This document shows positions 1-12,378 of a stretch of 64,000 nt of DNA, in pieces; within the stretch, counting starts at the first letter, position 1; each line of letters opens with the position of its first letter. This stretch comes from Neocallimastix lanati (nom. inval.). Taxonomy: Eukaryota > Neocallimastigomycota > Neocallimastigomycetes > Neocallimastigales > Neocallimastigaceae. The stretch lies in contig JACVTC010000139.1 in NCBI GenBank assembly GCA_016946835.1, positions 277,501 through 341,500 of the forward strand, given 5' to 3'. The position numbers and the translations under genes were made by a program. Under the pieces are notes generated by a model. It made no database searches. It was not told the DNA's origin and worked only from the letters and a program-made list of their open reading frames with translations.

Positions 1-1625
1 ATCATTTTTATTATTTGAAGTAGATTTATTAATACCGCACCAGTCGTCATTTTCAATACTCCAGTCACCATTTTCGTCAGAATATACTACATTAGTATTT
101 TCTTTACAACATGGATAATCTATAATATTATAAATATTTTTTAATTAATTACTCTATTTCATCAATAATATAATACTATGTGCTTTTAAATATTAATATT
201 TTTCTTTAATTTTTTTTTACAATTATTATTTACCTGGAAGTGACCAACATGTAGAACTATTACATACTGAATCTTCAATACCACACCAATCATCATTTTC
301 AACACCCCATTTACCTTTTAATTTTTATTATTATTTTTTAATTAGTAAAAACATTAACATCTAATTATTAAATTTAATTAACTTCATAAAATTTAACTTT
401 ATTAGTATCATTAGTAATAATTTCATAATTATTTAAATTTAGTCCAATATTATATGAATTTATTATTCTTTAATTTATATCAATTAACTTTTTTTTTAAA
501 AAAAAAAAAAAAAAATTAAATTTAATATAATTAAATATTTTAAAAAAATAATTTTACTGATATAATTATATATTGAATAAATCATTACTTATTTCATACT
601 AAATTACTAATTTGTAATATTAATTATTTTATTTTAAATTACATATACATATTTTATAAAACATTTTTTCTTAAATCATAAAAATTATAATTATATTTAC
701 CAGATTCATCTTCGAAAATAATTCTACAGCCTTTACAACATTTGTATCCTTGACTTTCTGACCAGCAACTAGTCACGGTTTCTGGAACTTTTGTAGATTC
801 TGCAGTTTCGAATATATACTTTTGGTGTGCTCCATTATTATATTGCCAGGTTGAAGCCTTTATACCAGCGGCAGTCGATTCGTTAGGAATATCTATCACA
901 CGTGAACCAAGTTCAATACGATAGACCGTATCATTACCAGATGACATAGCGTATACCTTTATCAAAGTTGCAGAATTACCACAGTCCATTAATTCAAGGG
1001 TATTTGAATTAGTTATTCCCATACATTTACCATTAGCAAGTGACTTGATTCTTACTTGGGTAGGGCCTGATTCTTTAAAAATATCTTGGTACATGGCATT
1101 AACAATTTTTGCATGATTTATTAAATCTTGATTAGATTTAACTTCACTTCTGTAATTAAGACCATAAGGCCAAAAGTGTTGACTATCACCTTTGAGAACT
1201 GCATTAGGTCCATCGATTTCTCTAAGTAATGCTTGAGCTTTTTGGCCCTGAAAAACACCATTAACAAACATACTTCTATATTCATTAGTAGTTCCCATAC
1301 CCATGGTGTGAGCAATTTCATGCATAGCTGTTCCTACATACATATAATTACGGTCTTTGCCAAATCTGAGATCACCGTTGCTACTTGCTTCTGCGGTTGG
1401 TACTCCAGAAGAATAATAAACATTGATAAATTTGTTAAGAGTAGTATAAGTGTTGTAATAGTATAATGCTTCATCCATTACTTGAGTGATACGAGCGTAG
1501 GCATCACGTTCGTCATCATTTGGATTTGCAGATTTATGTAATGTGTATTGAACAACCGCTAATGCATTACTTATAAAACAAGTAATTATAGATAATGATA
1601 ATATAATTGATCTTAAAAATAACAT
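1..1625 (-). CDS. Secreted HExxH metallopeptidase-like protein with ricin-type lectin part and tandem fungal dockerins (3' end off window)
   Basis: Minus strand. Exons read as 1625-701, 314-234 and 119 to the window edge; all joins keep frame. Residues 1-23 are a signal peptide (ATG at 1625). A zinc-site motif [10 protein letters not shown] follows near residue 102, with a downstream HFWPYGLNY block that may give a further ligand. A ricin-type beta-trefoil stretch ([10 protein letters not shown]...[19 protein letters not shown]) is cut short and replaced by a dockerin beginning [11 protein letters not shown]. After the first intron it continues [13 protein letters not shown], and a second dockerin runs CWSLPDYPCC...[10 protein letters not shown]. 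One intron splits each dockerin region. Dockerins of this type bind scaffoldin in the anaerobic-fungal cellulosome, so this is probably a cellulosome-borne protease or carbohydrate-associated peptidase; substrate unknown. The N-terminal 190 residues nearly match the protein at 7914-8909. Confidence 0.85.
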
Positions 1626-2744
1626 TATTTCAATTATTTAAGTACCAAATTGAAAATTTATAATTAAAGATCCAATAAAACAAATAAAATTTATTAGAAT
1701 TAATCCTTAATAAAAAAATTTTATTAATTCTATTTTCTGTTTTGTTTTTGTTTATATATATATATATATTTTTTAATTTCTAAGTTCTTTTTTTTATTTT
1801 TTTTATTTTAAATTTTTTTTTTTTTTTTTTCTTTTTTTATTTATTTTATCAAAAAATTAATAAAAAAAAAAAAAAGGTTTAAAATAACCAGAAAAGAAAA
1901 TTACTTTTTCAATAATATATAAAAAAAATAATTTTTAGAATAATAAAAAAAAAAAAAGACTTTTTATATAAGGATTATTATTTTATTTTATTTTATTTAG
2001 TTATCTTTCAATTTCTCTAAAATAAAATGATTTGCAATTACTATAAAAAAATAGAATAATTAATATATTACAATTAATTATTAATATATAACAATACATT
2101 ATTAAATATTTAATTATATATTGGTAAATAAAATTCTTTATAGCAATAATATTATCTATTTTAATTTAATATAAGTCATAATTTTATTAAATTTTAGTTA
2201 ATATATGATAATGACTTTTATTAATTTTTAATAACATTATTACATAATACCTATATCTATTAAATGCTTATTATTATAGTAATATGAGTAATATTCTCCT
2301 CTATGTTGTACAGAAAGCATCAAACTGAATAATTTTAAATAATATATATTTGATATAAACTGAAATAAAAACTTTAATTAGTAATAAATTATTTTATTAA
2401 TAATTACATAAAAATAAATTAATAAATCATTTGTAATTACATGACATAAATTAAACGTGATCGCAAATAACGTGATAAAATTAAAAATACATAAAGACAT
2501 AAAATTATGAGGAGCATAAAAATTAATGTAACATAAATTTTATGTTATGTTAAAATTGAAATAATTTATAATTTTTTTTTATTATTTTTATATTATTTTA
2601 TGTTGTTTTTTATTATATTTTTAATTATTTTAATAATTATTATTTTATATTAATATTTTATATTTTATTAATTATAGTAAATTTCTAATAATATTATTAT
2701 TTTATGAATGCTTTATTTTAATATTTTATATATATATATATTTT
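1626..2744. other. AT-rich intergenic, no gene seen
   Basis: Promoter side of the dockerin protein gene. Contains T- and A-runs and (TA)n but no ORF or recognisable element. Confidence 0.6.
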
Positions 2745-2749
2745 TTTTT

Positions 2750-2932
2750 ATAGACTGAAGACTTTTGTCTCCCCCATATGTTAATATGGGTGTATGATTA
2801 ACTGCCATACCTGTACGGCGTCGGCGCTCTCAACTCCCCATAAGCAAAGAAACTCCATATAGAAGCGCCCTACGTGATCCTCAAGGGAAAGCAGAGCCCG
2901 CTATAGGTGGCGTCCTTGAGTTATTGCTCAAA
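2750..2932. repeat. GC-rich island, probable retroposon relic
   Basis: Much richer in G+C than its surroundings. Positions 2810-2833 carry, on the minus strand, a core TGAGAGCGCCGACGCCG followed by four bases and GGTATG, which recurs at 46657-46682 and in altered form near 47411. CTCAAGG and CCTTGAG (about 2880 and 2914) can pair as a hairpin. On the minus strand the island ends in an A-run (2741-2751), as a poly(A)-tailed retroposon would. No ORF. It abuts the dynein fragment. Identity is inferred. Confidence 0.45.
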
Positions 2933-2934
2933 CT

Positions 2935-3102
2935 TCATATTCTGATATATTAGAAAGAGTTGGTCCATTAAGAAGAGAAGGTCAACAATTAGAAGAAACT
3001 GATGAATCTACAAAAGTAAAGGCTGATGAAATTATTAAGGTTATTAATGAATTAGAAGTTAGTATTGCTCGTAAGCAAGAATATGCAGTATTAATTAGTG
3101 AA
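2935..3102 (+). pseudogene. Dynein heavy chain stalk fragment
   Basis: An open 56-codon stretch with no start or flanking exons. It reads [17 protein letters not shown], then [13 protein letters not shown], then EYAVLISE. This is the pattern of the coiled-coil microtubule-binding stalk of dynein heavy chains, where a PLR..L..LE segment leads to a KAxE coil and an EYAxLISE end. The motor protein itself is over 4,000 residues, so this is a tiny isolated piece. It joins the GC-rich island directly on its left and ends in ordinary AT-rich DNA. It is either a dispersed gene fragment or part of a chimeric retroposed copy. Confidence 0.65.
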
Positions 3103-5896
3103 ATATTCTATATTTTATTTTATACTTTTATATTAAATACTTTAAATACTTAATAGCTATTCTAATAATTAATTAATTAAATAGTTTATTATGAATTACA
3201 AATATAAAAGCAAGAATAATTCTTTATAATTATTCTTTGCAATATTTTATGCCAAATTACTAATAATTTCTTTTATATTTTCAAATTAATTAATAAATAC
3301 ATGTATTAAATAAATTCTTAACTTACTTTTAAATAATAAAAAAATAAAAATTTATAATTAAATAACAACTTAAATATAACTTCTCCCAACAAGAGAATTT
3401 GAACCAAGGCATGCTTTATCATATTGTTAAAATATAGTTTTAATCATTTTTGTTTAAAATTACTTTTATTTTACCAATTTATATTTATATATAAAACTAT
3501 ATTAAATTAAATATAACTATTAGATATAAAATTTTAAAATAAAATTTCATTTTTTTTTTTTTTTATTATAATTTTATTATTATTAATAAATATAAAATAT
3601 ACATAAAATAAAAATAAAATTATTAATTTTATGTATTTATATATTTCAAAAAAAAAAATAACATTAATAATTGAAATATATATCAATAAATAAATTTTAT
3701 AATGAAAATTGTAAAGTTTTTAATTTTGTTTTAAGTTAAATTTTAGTATAATGAATTTTTTTATTATTTATTGGATATATATATATTTATTATTTGTTAA
3801 TTTATTTATTATAAATATATTTAATTTTATATTGTTTATTATAAACCGAAAAAAAAATGAAACTATTAATAGTTAATAATATTATTTTTAAAAGATTATC
3901 ATAAGCAAAGTGAATTTTTAATAAGAAATTTTTATTGATTTTTTGATTTTTTTATTACATTCAAAAATCGATATATTTATAGCATATATTTGTATAAAAC
4001 CTATATCATTTATATAATATTAATATATATGCCATTATCATATATTTGTATTTGAATGCCAATATAATATGCTAATATCTGTATAAATATATATGTGTGC
4101 GATTAACTGCATCTGTTATAATATATCAACAATATTGCTAGTTTTAGGCATTCAAATACAATGATATAGTATATATATTAATATAATGATATATGGTTGT
4201 TTGATTGTATTTGTATGCCATTTTAGCATTGATTGATCATAAAATATATATGATTCGATAATTAATTTGATATAGTTTTAAGTACTATTTTGTTTTAGGT
4301 GTTTTTAAAAATTTTTGTTTTGTTTTATTATAATTTTTTTTTAATGAAATCATTATATCCAAATTATGATTTCATCATAGAAACTGGTTATTCAAAATTT
4401 GCATTTGATGTAATAATCTCCAAAAAATATTCCAAAGGCAATGCTATTCATTGACAAGTAGTATTTATTATCCAAATTTGGAATTTACTTCTAAAAGCGA
4501 TATTAATTTGTCAATAAATAATTTTCAATAAAAATTTTATATAGTTTTATAAAAAAATTAATTTTCAAGAAATAAATCTTCAAAATATTGAAAATATTTA
4601 AATTTATTAGAAATGCTTTCTTTTACAAAAATAACAAATTTATTAATTTTTAATTTCAGATAAATAATTATTTTTTATTTCGACTTACAAGTCTTATTTA
4701 ACAAAAAAGTTATTATGCATGAAAATGGTATGTTTTTAAAATAAAGAAAACGGTTTAAACATATACGATTTAAAATATAACAATCTAGCTATAATAATTT
4801 TCATATTTCTAAAAAAAAAAAAAAAAAAAATAAAAATATAGGTATTATTTTACAATTATTTACAAATTTACTTTTAATTTTAAACGGAGAATGAATTTTA
4901 AAAAGTTATGAAATAAACTAGTTATGTATTTTAATTTTAATAATTATTTGAAAATATTCTGTTTAATATATTTATATTATTTTATAAGATTAAATTATTT
5001 AAAATCTAATATTTTGTTGTTTTTAATTATTATTTTTATATTTTATATTATAATTTTGAAGTTAAAATTTAATAATATATTTTATATTTAAAAATTTTTT
5101 GTCATAAATATATTAATTTATTACTAATTTTTAATTATTCAATTTCAATTCTTATCATCATCCTGTATCTTTCAACTTAAAATCTCTTCAGAGAGCTTAA
5201 AATAATTTTCATATATGATAAGTAGTTTTTGACAATTGTTGTTTCCCTTGAAAACTAGAGGTATCTTTATAAGGATACTACACAACCACTTTATTATTTA
5301 CTCTAATTTTAATATTTTAAACAGTTTTGGCGCTTCTGATGGAAATCTGATTCTTTTTTTGGGTCATTATGACTATGCAACTGTTTCTAATGGTTTCAAA
5401 GAGCCATCCTTTTCACTCCTATGTCCTTAAATTTTAAAAAAATATCTTAATAATTCTTTTTTTATGTTGAAGTTTACTCCTTCTTTGAAAATAAGAAACC
5501 TCCTGTTACCCATTCCAAAATTTCCAACTTTAAAATTAATGAAAGTTTCCGTTTTAAAACAAAATATGTTAATCCATGAATTTCATTACAGACAAATAAA
5601 AATTTAACAATTATATTAATTAAAATGTGAAATAATTTATTATAAATATTTAATCAAATATCATTTAATGAGACAGAAAAAAAAAATTAATTTTAATTAA
5701 ATTGAAATTGAATAAAACAATTTTGAATAAAATTTTGTATAAAAGTTTATATGAATAATTGTTAATAGTTGAGTACATAATTGTTATAATTGAATAGCAA
5801 TGACATATAATAATAAAACATCATGAATCCAAAAATATCATTACTAATTAATTATTATTTTTATAACATTTCTTTTGTTTGATTGGAAAAAAAATG

Positions 5897-5897
<1 letters not shown>
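3103..5897. other. AT-rich intergenic with degraded patches
   Basis: No intact gene. A fold-back repeat lies at 4046-4161. The stretch 5120-5590 is less AT-rich and has a 64-codon open stretch (5236-5430, +) with no recognisable motif; it may be degraded transposon DNA related to the integrase relic next to it. Confidence 0.5.
4046..4161. repeat. Inverted repeat (15-bp perfect arms, 86-nt spacer)
   Basis: Arms TTGTATTTGAATGCC (4046-4060) and GGCATTCAAATACAA (4147-4161) are exact reverse complements. The flanks on both sides repeat CATATATT/TATATGATA-type words, and a related TTTGTATGCCATT occurs near 4207, suggesting a fold-back or MITE-like element of about 250 bp. Confidence 0.6.

Positions 5898-5960
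<63 letters not shown>
5898..5960. repeat. 63-nt T homopolymer (poly-A on minus strand)
   Basis: Uninterrupted T run. On the minus strand it directly follows the integrase relic, as a poly(A) tail would. Confidence 0.9.
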
Positions 5961-5961
5961 C

Positions 5962-6176
5962 TCACCTAAATACAGAAATAAGGAAAGCTTTAACAGATTC
6001 CTCAGTATCCAGAATATCTTTCATAAGGATGAAATGAATCATTTTCGAAAATCGATCAATAACAACTATAATAATAGAACAGGCATTAGGATTAGGTTAA
6101 TTAGGAAATCAATAAAGAAAATCAATTTCAATGGATTTCTAAAATCTGTCAGAAGTATTAGAAGGTCTTAAAAATT
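5962..6176 (-). pseudogene. Ty3/gypsy integrase core fragment
   Basis: Minus-strand frame from 6176 to the TGA at 5962. It reads SIEIDFLY (stop) FPN (stop) PNPNACSIIIVVIDRFSKM, then IHFILMKDILDTEESVKAF and LISVFR. That is the first part of the rve/DDE core of Ty3-like integrases: the first Asp in the IDF strand, then the VVIDRFSKM.HF block and a T.E....F....FR helix. Three stops (one at a usually Trp position) show it is dead. The second Asp and the Glu are absent because the fragment stops at a long minus-strand poly(A). Confidence 0.75.
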
Positions 6177-6384
6177 CATTAGTTTAATATATAGAGTTTA
6201 TATAATATCCATAAACTTCGCAAAATTTTAAAAATCACTCAAAATAAAATAAATATGGATAGAAAAAAGATTATATATTAATACTATATTGGGCTGTTCC
6301 CTCAACCGTTAAGTAAATTCAATCATTTATTGGTCTCAACAATTATTATAGAATTATTAAATTATATAATTTAATTAATCAAAT

Positions 6385-6420
<36 letters not shown>

Positions 6421-6544
6421 TGTTATATTTTTATTTATACAAAATCAATAAGAAAAAATATATTTTTTTTTATTTTATAGAATTGTATTAATTTATTTCG
6501 ATTAAATAATATTCAATCTTATTTTTATTATTTATTAGTTATGT
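6177..6544. other. AT-rich spacer between transposon relics
   Basis: Contains a 28-nt A run at 6391-6418; no coding signal. Confidence 0.6.
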
Positions 6545-7230
6545 TTAATAATATTTTTTTCCTTTTTTATAATAGATACAATTGAAGTAGAGTTCCAGTC
6601 ATTTGGAAACGATTCTTCTCAGATATAATTGAAAACGATTTTAAGGTATTTACCCGTATCATGGAATCTTTCTTCCAATTCTTTGTTACATAAAAGTTCT
6701 TCATAAAATTTAATAGTAGTATCATCTGAACCAGGTGTTTTATTACTTTTCATAGAAAGTACAGTATTTCTAATTTCAGAAAAAGAGATAGATTTATTAA
6801 TTTTCCATGTAATAGGATTACGTTGATTATCACGGAAAACATTTGCCCATCATTCATTATTAAGACTATATCCAGTAAAATCTGAAGCTAAATTTCTATA
6901 ATGTTCAGTCCATCGATAAAGTTGATCCTCAGAGGAAATAAATCTTGTCCATTTTTGGATTTAACAGAATGGGGATGGGAAGGCGATTATATTGGTTTAG
7001 GTAATTTTTTTAGACCGATCCATCCATGGTGATAATCTTTAGATGTAAAAAAGATTATCAACAATATTTGATTTATAACAGTTTGAATGAATAGTACCTT
7101 TACTTTTTTTAATAGTCTTACATAATTTGTGATATTGAGTAAATTGATCCGAGAAAGCATTAACATTAGGGCAATCAGAAAAAGGTTTGATGTTTTATAT
7201 AAGTTAAATCTTTGTCATCAGATACTACAA
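6545..7230 (-). pseudogene. LINE relic: linker and start of reverse transcriptase
   Basis: Minus-strand decayed ORF. Readable parts are EDQLYRWTEHYRNLASDF, SLNNE(stop)WANVFRDNQRN, then FSEIRNTVLSMKSNKTPGSD with IKFYEELL. After a frameshift come FPNDWNSTSIVSI and KKG. This is the segment between endonuclease and reverse transcriptase of APE-type non-LTR retrotransposons: the EI...L..MK..K.PG.D.....Y motif followed by P..W....IV.I.KKG. It overlaps only the 5' part of the relic at 47-48.5 kb. The frames carry stops and shifts, so it is not functional. Confidence 0.75.
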
Positions 7231-7264
7231 TATCTACTATTATATCTACTATACTTAATATAGC

Positions 7265-7301
<37 letters not shown>

Positions 7302-7913
7302 GAATTAATATATAATTGTATCATACAACTACTACAAATAATATATGAATAATGTTTATAATAATTTTTGACGTCAGATTTAATTTTGATTTATTTTAAC
7401 TTTTAATGTAAATGACTCAATTAATTTAATACATTATGATAAAATTAAAAATTTATATATTATAATTAAAAGTAAATAAATGAAAAAACAAAACAAAAAA
7501 AAAAAAATAATAAAATAAATTATAATTTCTGATATAATAAAATTATACATATATTTAAATATAGAACATATATGATATAAAAAAAGAATTTTATTTATTT
7601 ATATTAAAAATAAATTGGATTTATTAATAATAAAAAATTTAATGTTATGGATGAAAATTTCACTTTTATTTTATTTCTATTATACAGTTTAAATAATAAA
7701 AAAAATTATATATAATATTTTATAATAATAATATAAGAAAATATAAACCATTTTTTCCTTTTTAATAATTACATATAAAATGATTCAAAAAAATATTTAA
7801 AATTCATTATTTTATATTACTTGATTTTTTTTATTTTTTTTTAATAAAAATCTTAAATTTTATCTTGTATTTTATTTTTTCTTAAAAAATTGAAAAAAAA
7901 AAAGCTATTTGAA
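7231..7913. other. AT-rich intergenic, 3' side of metallopeptidase-like gene
   Basis: A (TAA)n microsatellite at 7267-7300 and several A/T runs. No gene seen. Confidence 0.6.
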
Positions 7914-8909
7914 TTAAACCATTTGCCAGGTAAAACTTGCTCTGTTATTGTTTGACAATGGATTTTGAATAATGTCGTTACCAACAGCTTGAAGATAAAG
8001 TCCACTCTTGGAATTTTTCAAAAGAAGGGAACTTGGTGAACCTTCGAATATATATTTTTGGTGTGCACCATTATTATATTGCCAGGTAGAAGCCTTTACA
8101 CCAGCTGCTGTTGATTCGTTAGGAATATCTACTACACGTGAACCAAGTTCAATACGATAGACCGGATTATTACCTGTTGGTATTGTGTAAACCTTTACTA
8201 AAGTTGCTGGATTACCGCAATCCATTAATTCAAGGGTATTTGTATTAGTTATTCCCATACATCTGCCATTAGCAAGTGACTTAATTCTTCCCTGTTGTGA
8301 ACTTTCTTGGGGAGCATTTGTTTGGGGAGCTGGTTGTGGAGCACTTGCGCTTGATTTATTAAAGATATCTTGATACATAGCATCGACAATTCTTGCATTA
8401 TTGATTAAATCTTGTTTAGATTTAACTTCACTTCTGTAATTAAGACCATAAGGCCAAAAGTGTTGACTATCACCTTTGAGAACTGCATTAGGTCCATCGA
8501 TTTCTCTAAGTAATGCTTGAGCTTTTTGGCCCTGAAAAACACCATTAACAAACATACTTCTATATTCATTAGTAGTTCCCATACCCATGGTGTGAGCAAT
8601 TTCATGCATAGCTGTTCCTACAAACATATAATTACGATCTTTGCCAAATCTGAGATCACCGTTGCTACTTGCTTCTGCGGTTGGTACTCCAGAAGAATAA
8701 TAAACATTGATAAATTTGTTAAGAGTAGTATAAGTGTTGTAATAGTATAATGCTTCATCCATTACTTGAGTGATACGAGCGTAGGCATCACGTTCGTCGT
8801 CATTTGGATTTGCAGATTTATGTAATGTGTATTGAACAACCGCTAATGCATTACTTATAAAACAAGTAATTATAGATAATGATAATATAATTGATTTATA
8901 AAAATGCAT
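7914..8909 (-). CDS. Secreted HExxH metallopeptidase-like protein with complete ricin-type lectin domain, no dockerin
   Basis: A single exon of 331 residues. Signal peptide about 1-23. The [10 protein letters not shown] zinc motif places H102, E103 and H106; the spacing lacks the third His of metzincins, and H150 in [11 protein letters not shown] is a candidate extra ligand. A Pro/Gln/Ser linker (about 188-210) leads to a ricin-type beta-trefoil, about 212-331, with QxW-like WQYNN and the C-terminal FTWQMV. This lectin fold usually binds sugars; no toxin chain is present. Residues 24-180 are almost identical to the protein encoded at 1-1625, and their DNA is nearly identical too, showing recent duplication or conversion. 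Probably a free secreted paralogue of the cellulosomal protein. Enzymatic activity is inferred from the motif only. Confidence 0.88.
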   Translation of the reverse strand: MHFYKSIILSLSIITCFISNALAVVQYTLHKSANPNDDERDAYARITQVMDEALYYYNTYTTLNKFINVYYSSGVPTAEASSNGDLRFGKDRNYMFVGTAMHEIAHTMGMGTTNEYRSMFVNGVFQGQKAQALLREIDGPNAVLKGDSQHFWPYGLNYRSEVKSKQDLINNARIVDAMYQDIFNKSSASAPQPAPQTNAPQESSQQGRIKSLANGRCMGITNTNTLELMDCGNPATLVKVYTIPTGNNPVYRIELGSRVVDIPNESTAAGVKASTWQYNNGAHQKYIFEGSPSSLLLKNSKSGLYLQAVGNDIIQNPLSNNNRASFTWQMV

Positions 8910-9779
8910 TATTTCAAGTATTTAAGTATTTTAAAATTATTAAAGTAATAAATTATTTACTATAACTATAAAAAAATTTTTTCCTTTAACTATTAAAATA
9001 ATAATTATATTTTTTAATAATATATATAAAAATTTTTTTTTAATTGTTTGAAAAAAACTATCCTTTTATATATGGATTATTATATTATTTTATTTTTATT
9101 ATTTTTATTATTAATTTTTTTTTTTTTTTTTTTTAATTTTCTATGATTTGCAATTATAATAAAAAATAGAATAAAATAAAATTTTTATATATTACAATAA
9201 ATTATTAATATATAACAATAGATTATTAAATAATTAATCATATATTGATTAATAAAATTTTTAATAGCAATAATATTATCAATTTAAATTTAATATAAGT
9301 TATTATGATTTAATCAAATTTAAAGTGTTAATAAAACTCTAATTAATTTTAAATGTTATTATTGGATACATAATAACGGCCTATATTATAGTATTATAGA
9401 TAAACTCTTTTATAATGTTGTACAGGAAACATCAAACTACAACTGAAAAACTTAAAATAGTATAAGTTGCTAAAATATAATTATACTTTTTTTGTATATA
9501 ATTACCAATTTATATTTATATATGTTAACTATATTAAAATAAATTATAAATATTTATATTCTATCAATTTATATTTATCTATTAAAATTATAAAATATAA
9601 CTATTATATTTATAATTTTAAAATAAAATTTTAATTTTATATATATCATTATTATTTTATTTATTATTTTATTTTTATTCATTATTTACAATTTTCATAA
9701 TAATTTTTTATTAATTTCAATTAATAATAATTAATAGTATTACAATTTTTTTTTATTTGTAATATATAAAATAAAGTAG
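8910..9779. other. AT-rich intergenic, upstream of the metallopeptidase-like gene
   Basis: Shares words with the region upstream of the first paralogue (for example TTTGCAATTA...AATAGAATAA near 2031 and 9149, and TGTTGTACAGGAAACATCAAACT near 9416 versus 2305), so the duplication extends about 700 bp upstream of the start codon. No gene seen. Confidence 0.6.
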
Positions 9780-10070
9780 TCTTTCCAGTTTTTATCCTTG
9801 TGGTTAATACTTGGGTCTAACCCACATAAGGTTTCTGGACTACCTCCTGAATTTATATGGAAAATTTTTATCCTCACAGGATGTTTTTCCCTATAAATGA
9901 AGTTTGTGTTCGTTAGTCATAGTAAGTATTCCTGTTGTAAGACTATATAATAGCTAGTGCAGAGAGTACTTGATCTGTGAGAGGATTAGTGTGGTTGTTC
10001 CTCTCTCGATGATGGCTCAATAGATCACTGAGAAGAAGCCCGTCATATAAAGCAGGATATAGGGAATGTT
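9780..10070. other. GC-elevated block with many potential stems, identity unknown
   Basis: About 290 bp with far more G+C than the neighbours and stops in the frames I read. Several nested complementary pairs are visible: GGGT-CTA-ACCC, ATCCT-CAC-AGGAT, GAGAGGA with TCCTCTC, TGATCT with AGATCA, and AGTC...CCAG with CTGGACT. The right edge runs into (TAA)n. It could be a structured non-coding RNA gene or a SINE-type repeat; I could not match it to tRNA, 5S, U1-U6, SRP or RNase P RNA. Confidence 0.4.
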
Positions 10071-10419
10071 TTTATAATAATAATAATAATTATGTTCATC
10101 ATTTTTTCCTCTACTTCAAAAATTATAAATAATTATTATAAATTTGTATATATTAAATTTAAATAAAGATATTTATATAAAAATAACTTTTAATATTTTA
10201 AAATATATTATATCAAATATTACATTAATAAAATATTAAGAATTAATATTCTATCATATACGTAATTTATTATATATAAATTAAATTTCAAAAAACTTAT
10301 TATTTATCTTTATTTATATAATTATGTTTATATATTCTGAATTTATAATACTTAATCTTATTTCTATTATTTATTAACTATGAATGAATAGTTTAGTATT
10401 GCAACAAAAAAAGTTATAA

Positions 10420-10695
10420 AATTAAAATATTAAAAATAGATCTAAAAAAATGTGTCTCTCCAAATTTTTTTTATTCTTTATTATTTCATTATTTTTTTTT
10501 TTTATTTGTTTATTCTTTGTATTTTAATTATTATTAATCCTAATAAAAAATATTTAAAATTAAAATATTAAAAATAGATCTAAAAAAATGTGTCTCTCCA
10601 AATTTTTTTTATTCTTTATTATTTCATTATTTTTTTTTTTTATTTGTTTATTCTTTGTATTTTAATTATTATTAATCCTAATAAAAAATATTTTA
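10420..10695. repeat. Tandem duplication, 138-bp unit, two copies
   Basis: The segment containing TAGATCTAAAAAAATGTG and TCTCTCCAAATTTTTTTT is repeated almost exactly with a 138-bp offset (GATC at 10439 and 10577). Non-coding. Confidence 0.85.
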
Positions 10696-12072
<1,377 letters not shown>

Positions 12073-12378
12073 TCGAACATTCAAATTAATAATAAAAATG
12101 AAACTCCTTTAATAGTGGCTTTGAAATTAGGTCATACAAAACTTTTAATAGAAGATATAATTATAAGAAATAATGTAAATCACCAGGATGATCTATGTAA
12201 TACGATTTTATTCTATGCTATAAAAATAAATGATAGATATACTATTAATTTATTACATTATTACCATACTGATCCTAATATAAAAATAAACAAGAAGTAT
12301 TACCAATGGATTTATCAAAGAAAATGAATGATGAGAAAATTATTGATTTATTAAAGAAAGAACCTATCTCACCTGAGG

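Noticed and set aside
1121-1466. Open frames on both strands inside the first metallopeptidase gene (and again at 8405-8750)
   Set aside because: Shadow frames of a clear coding sequence; they recur only because the two genes are near-identical.
9920-9960. AAGACTATA resembling the 5' end of U3 snoRNA, and GATGA/CTGA words like C/D boxes near 10010-10035
   Set aside because: The U3 box A and hinge pairing words are missing and spacing does not fit; chance match of short words.
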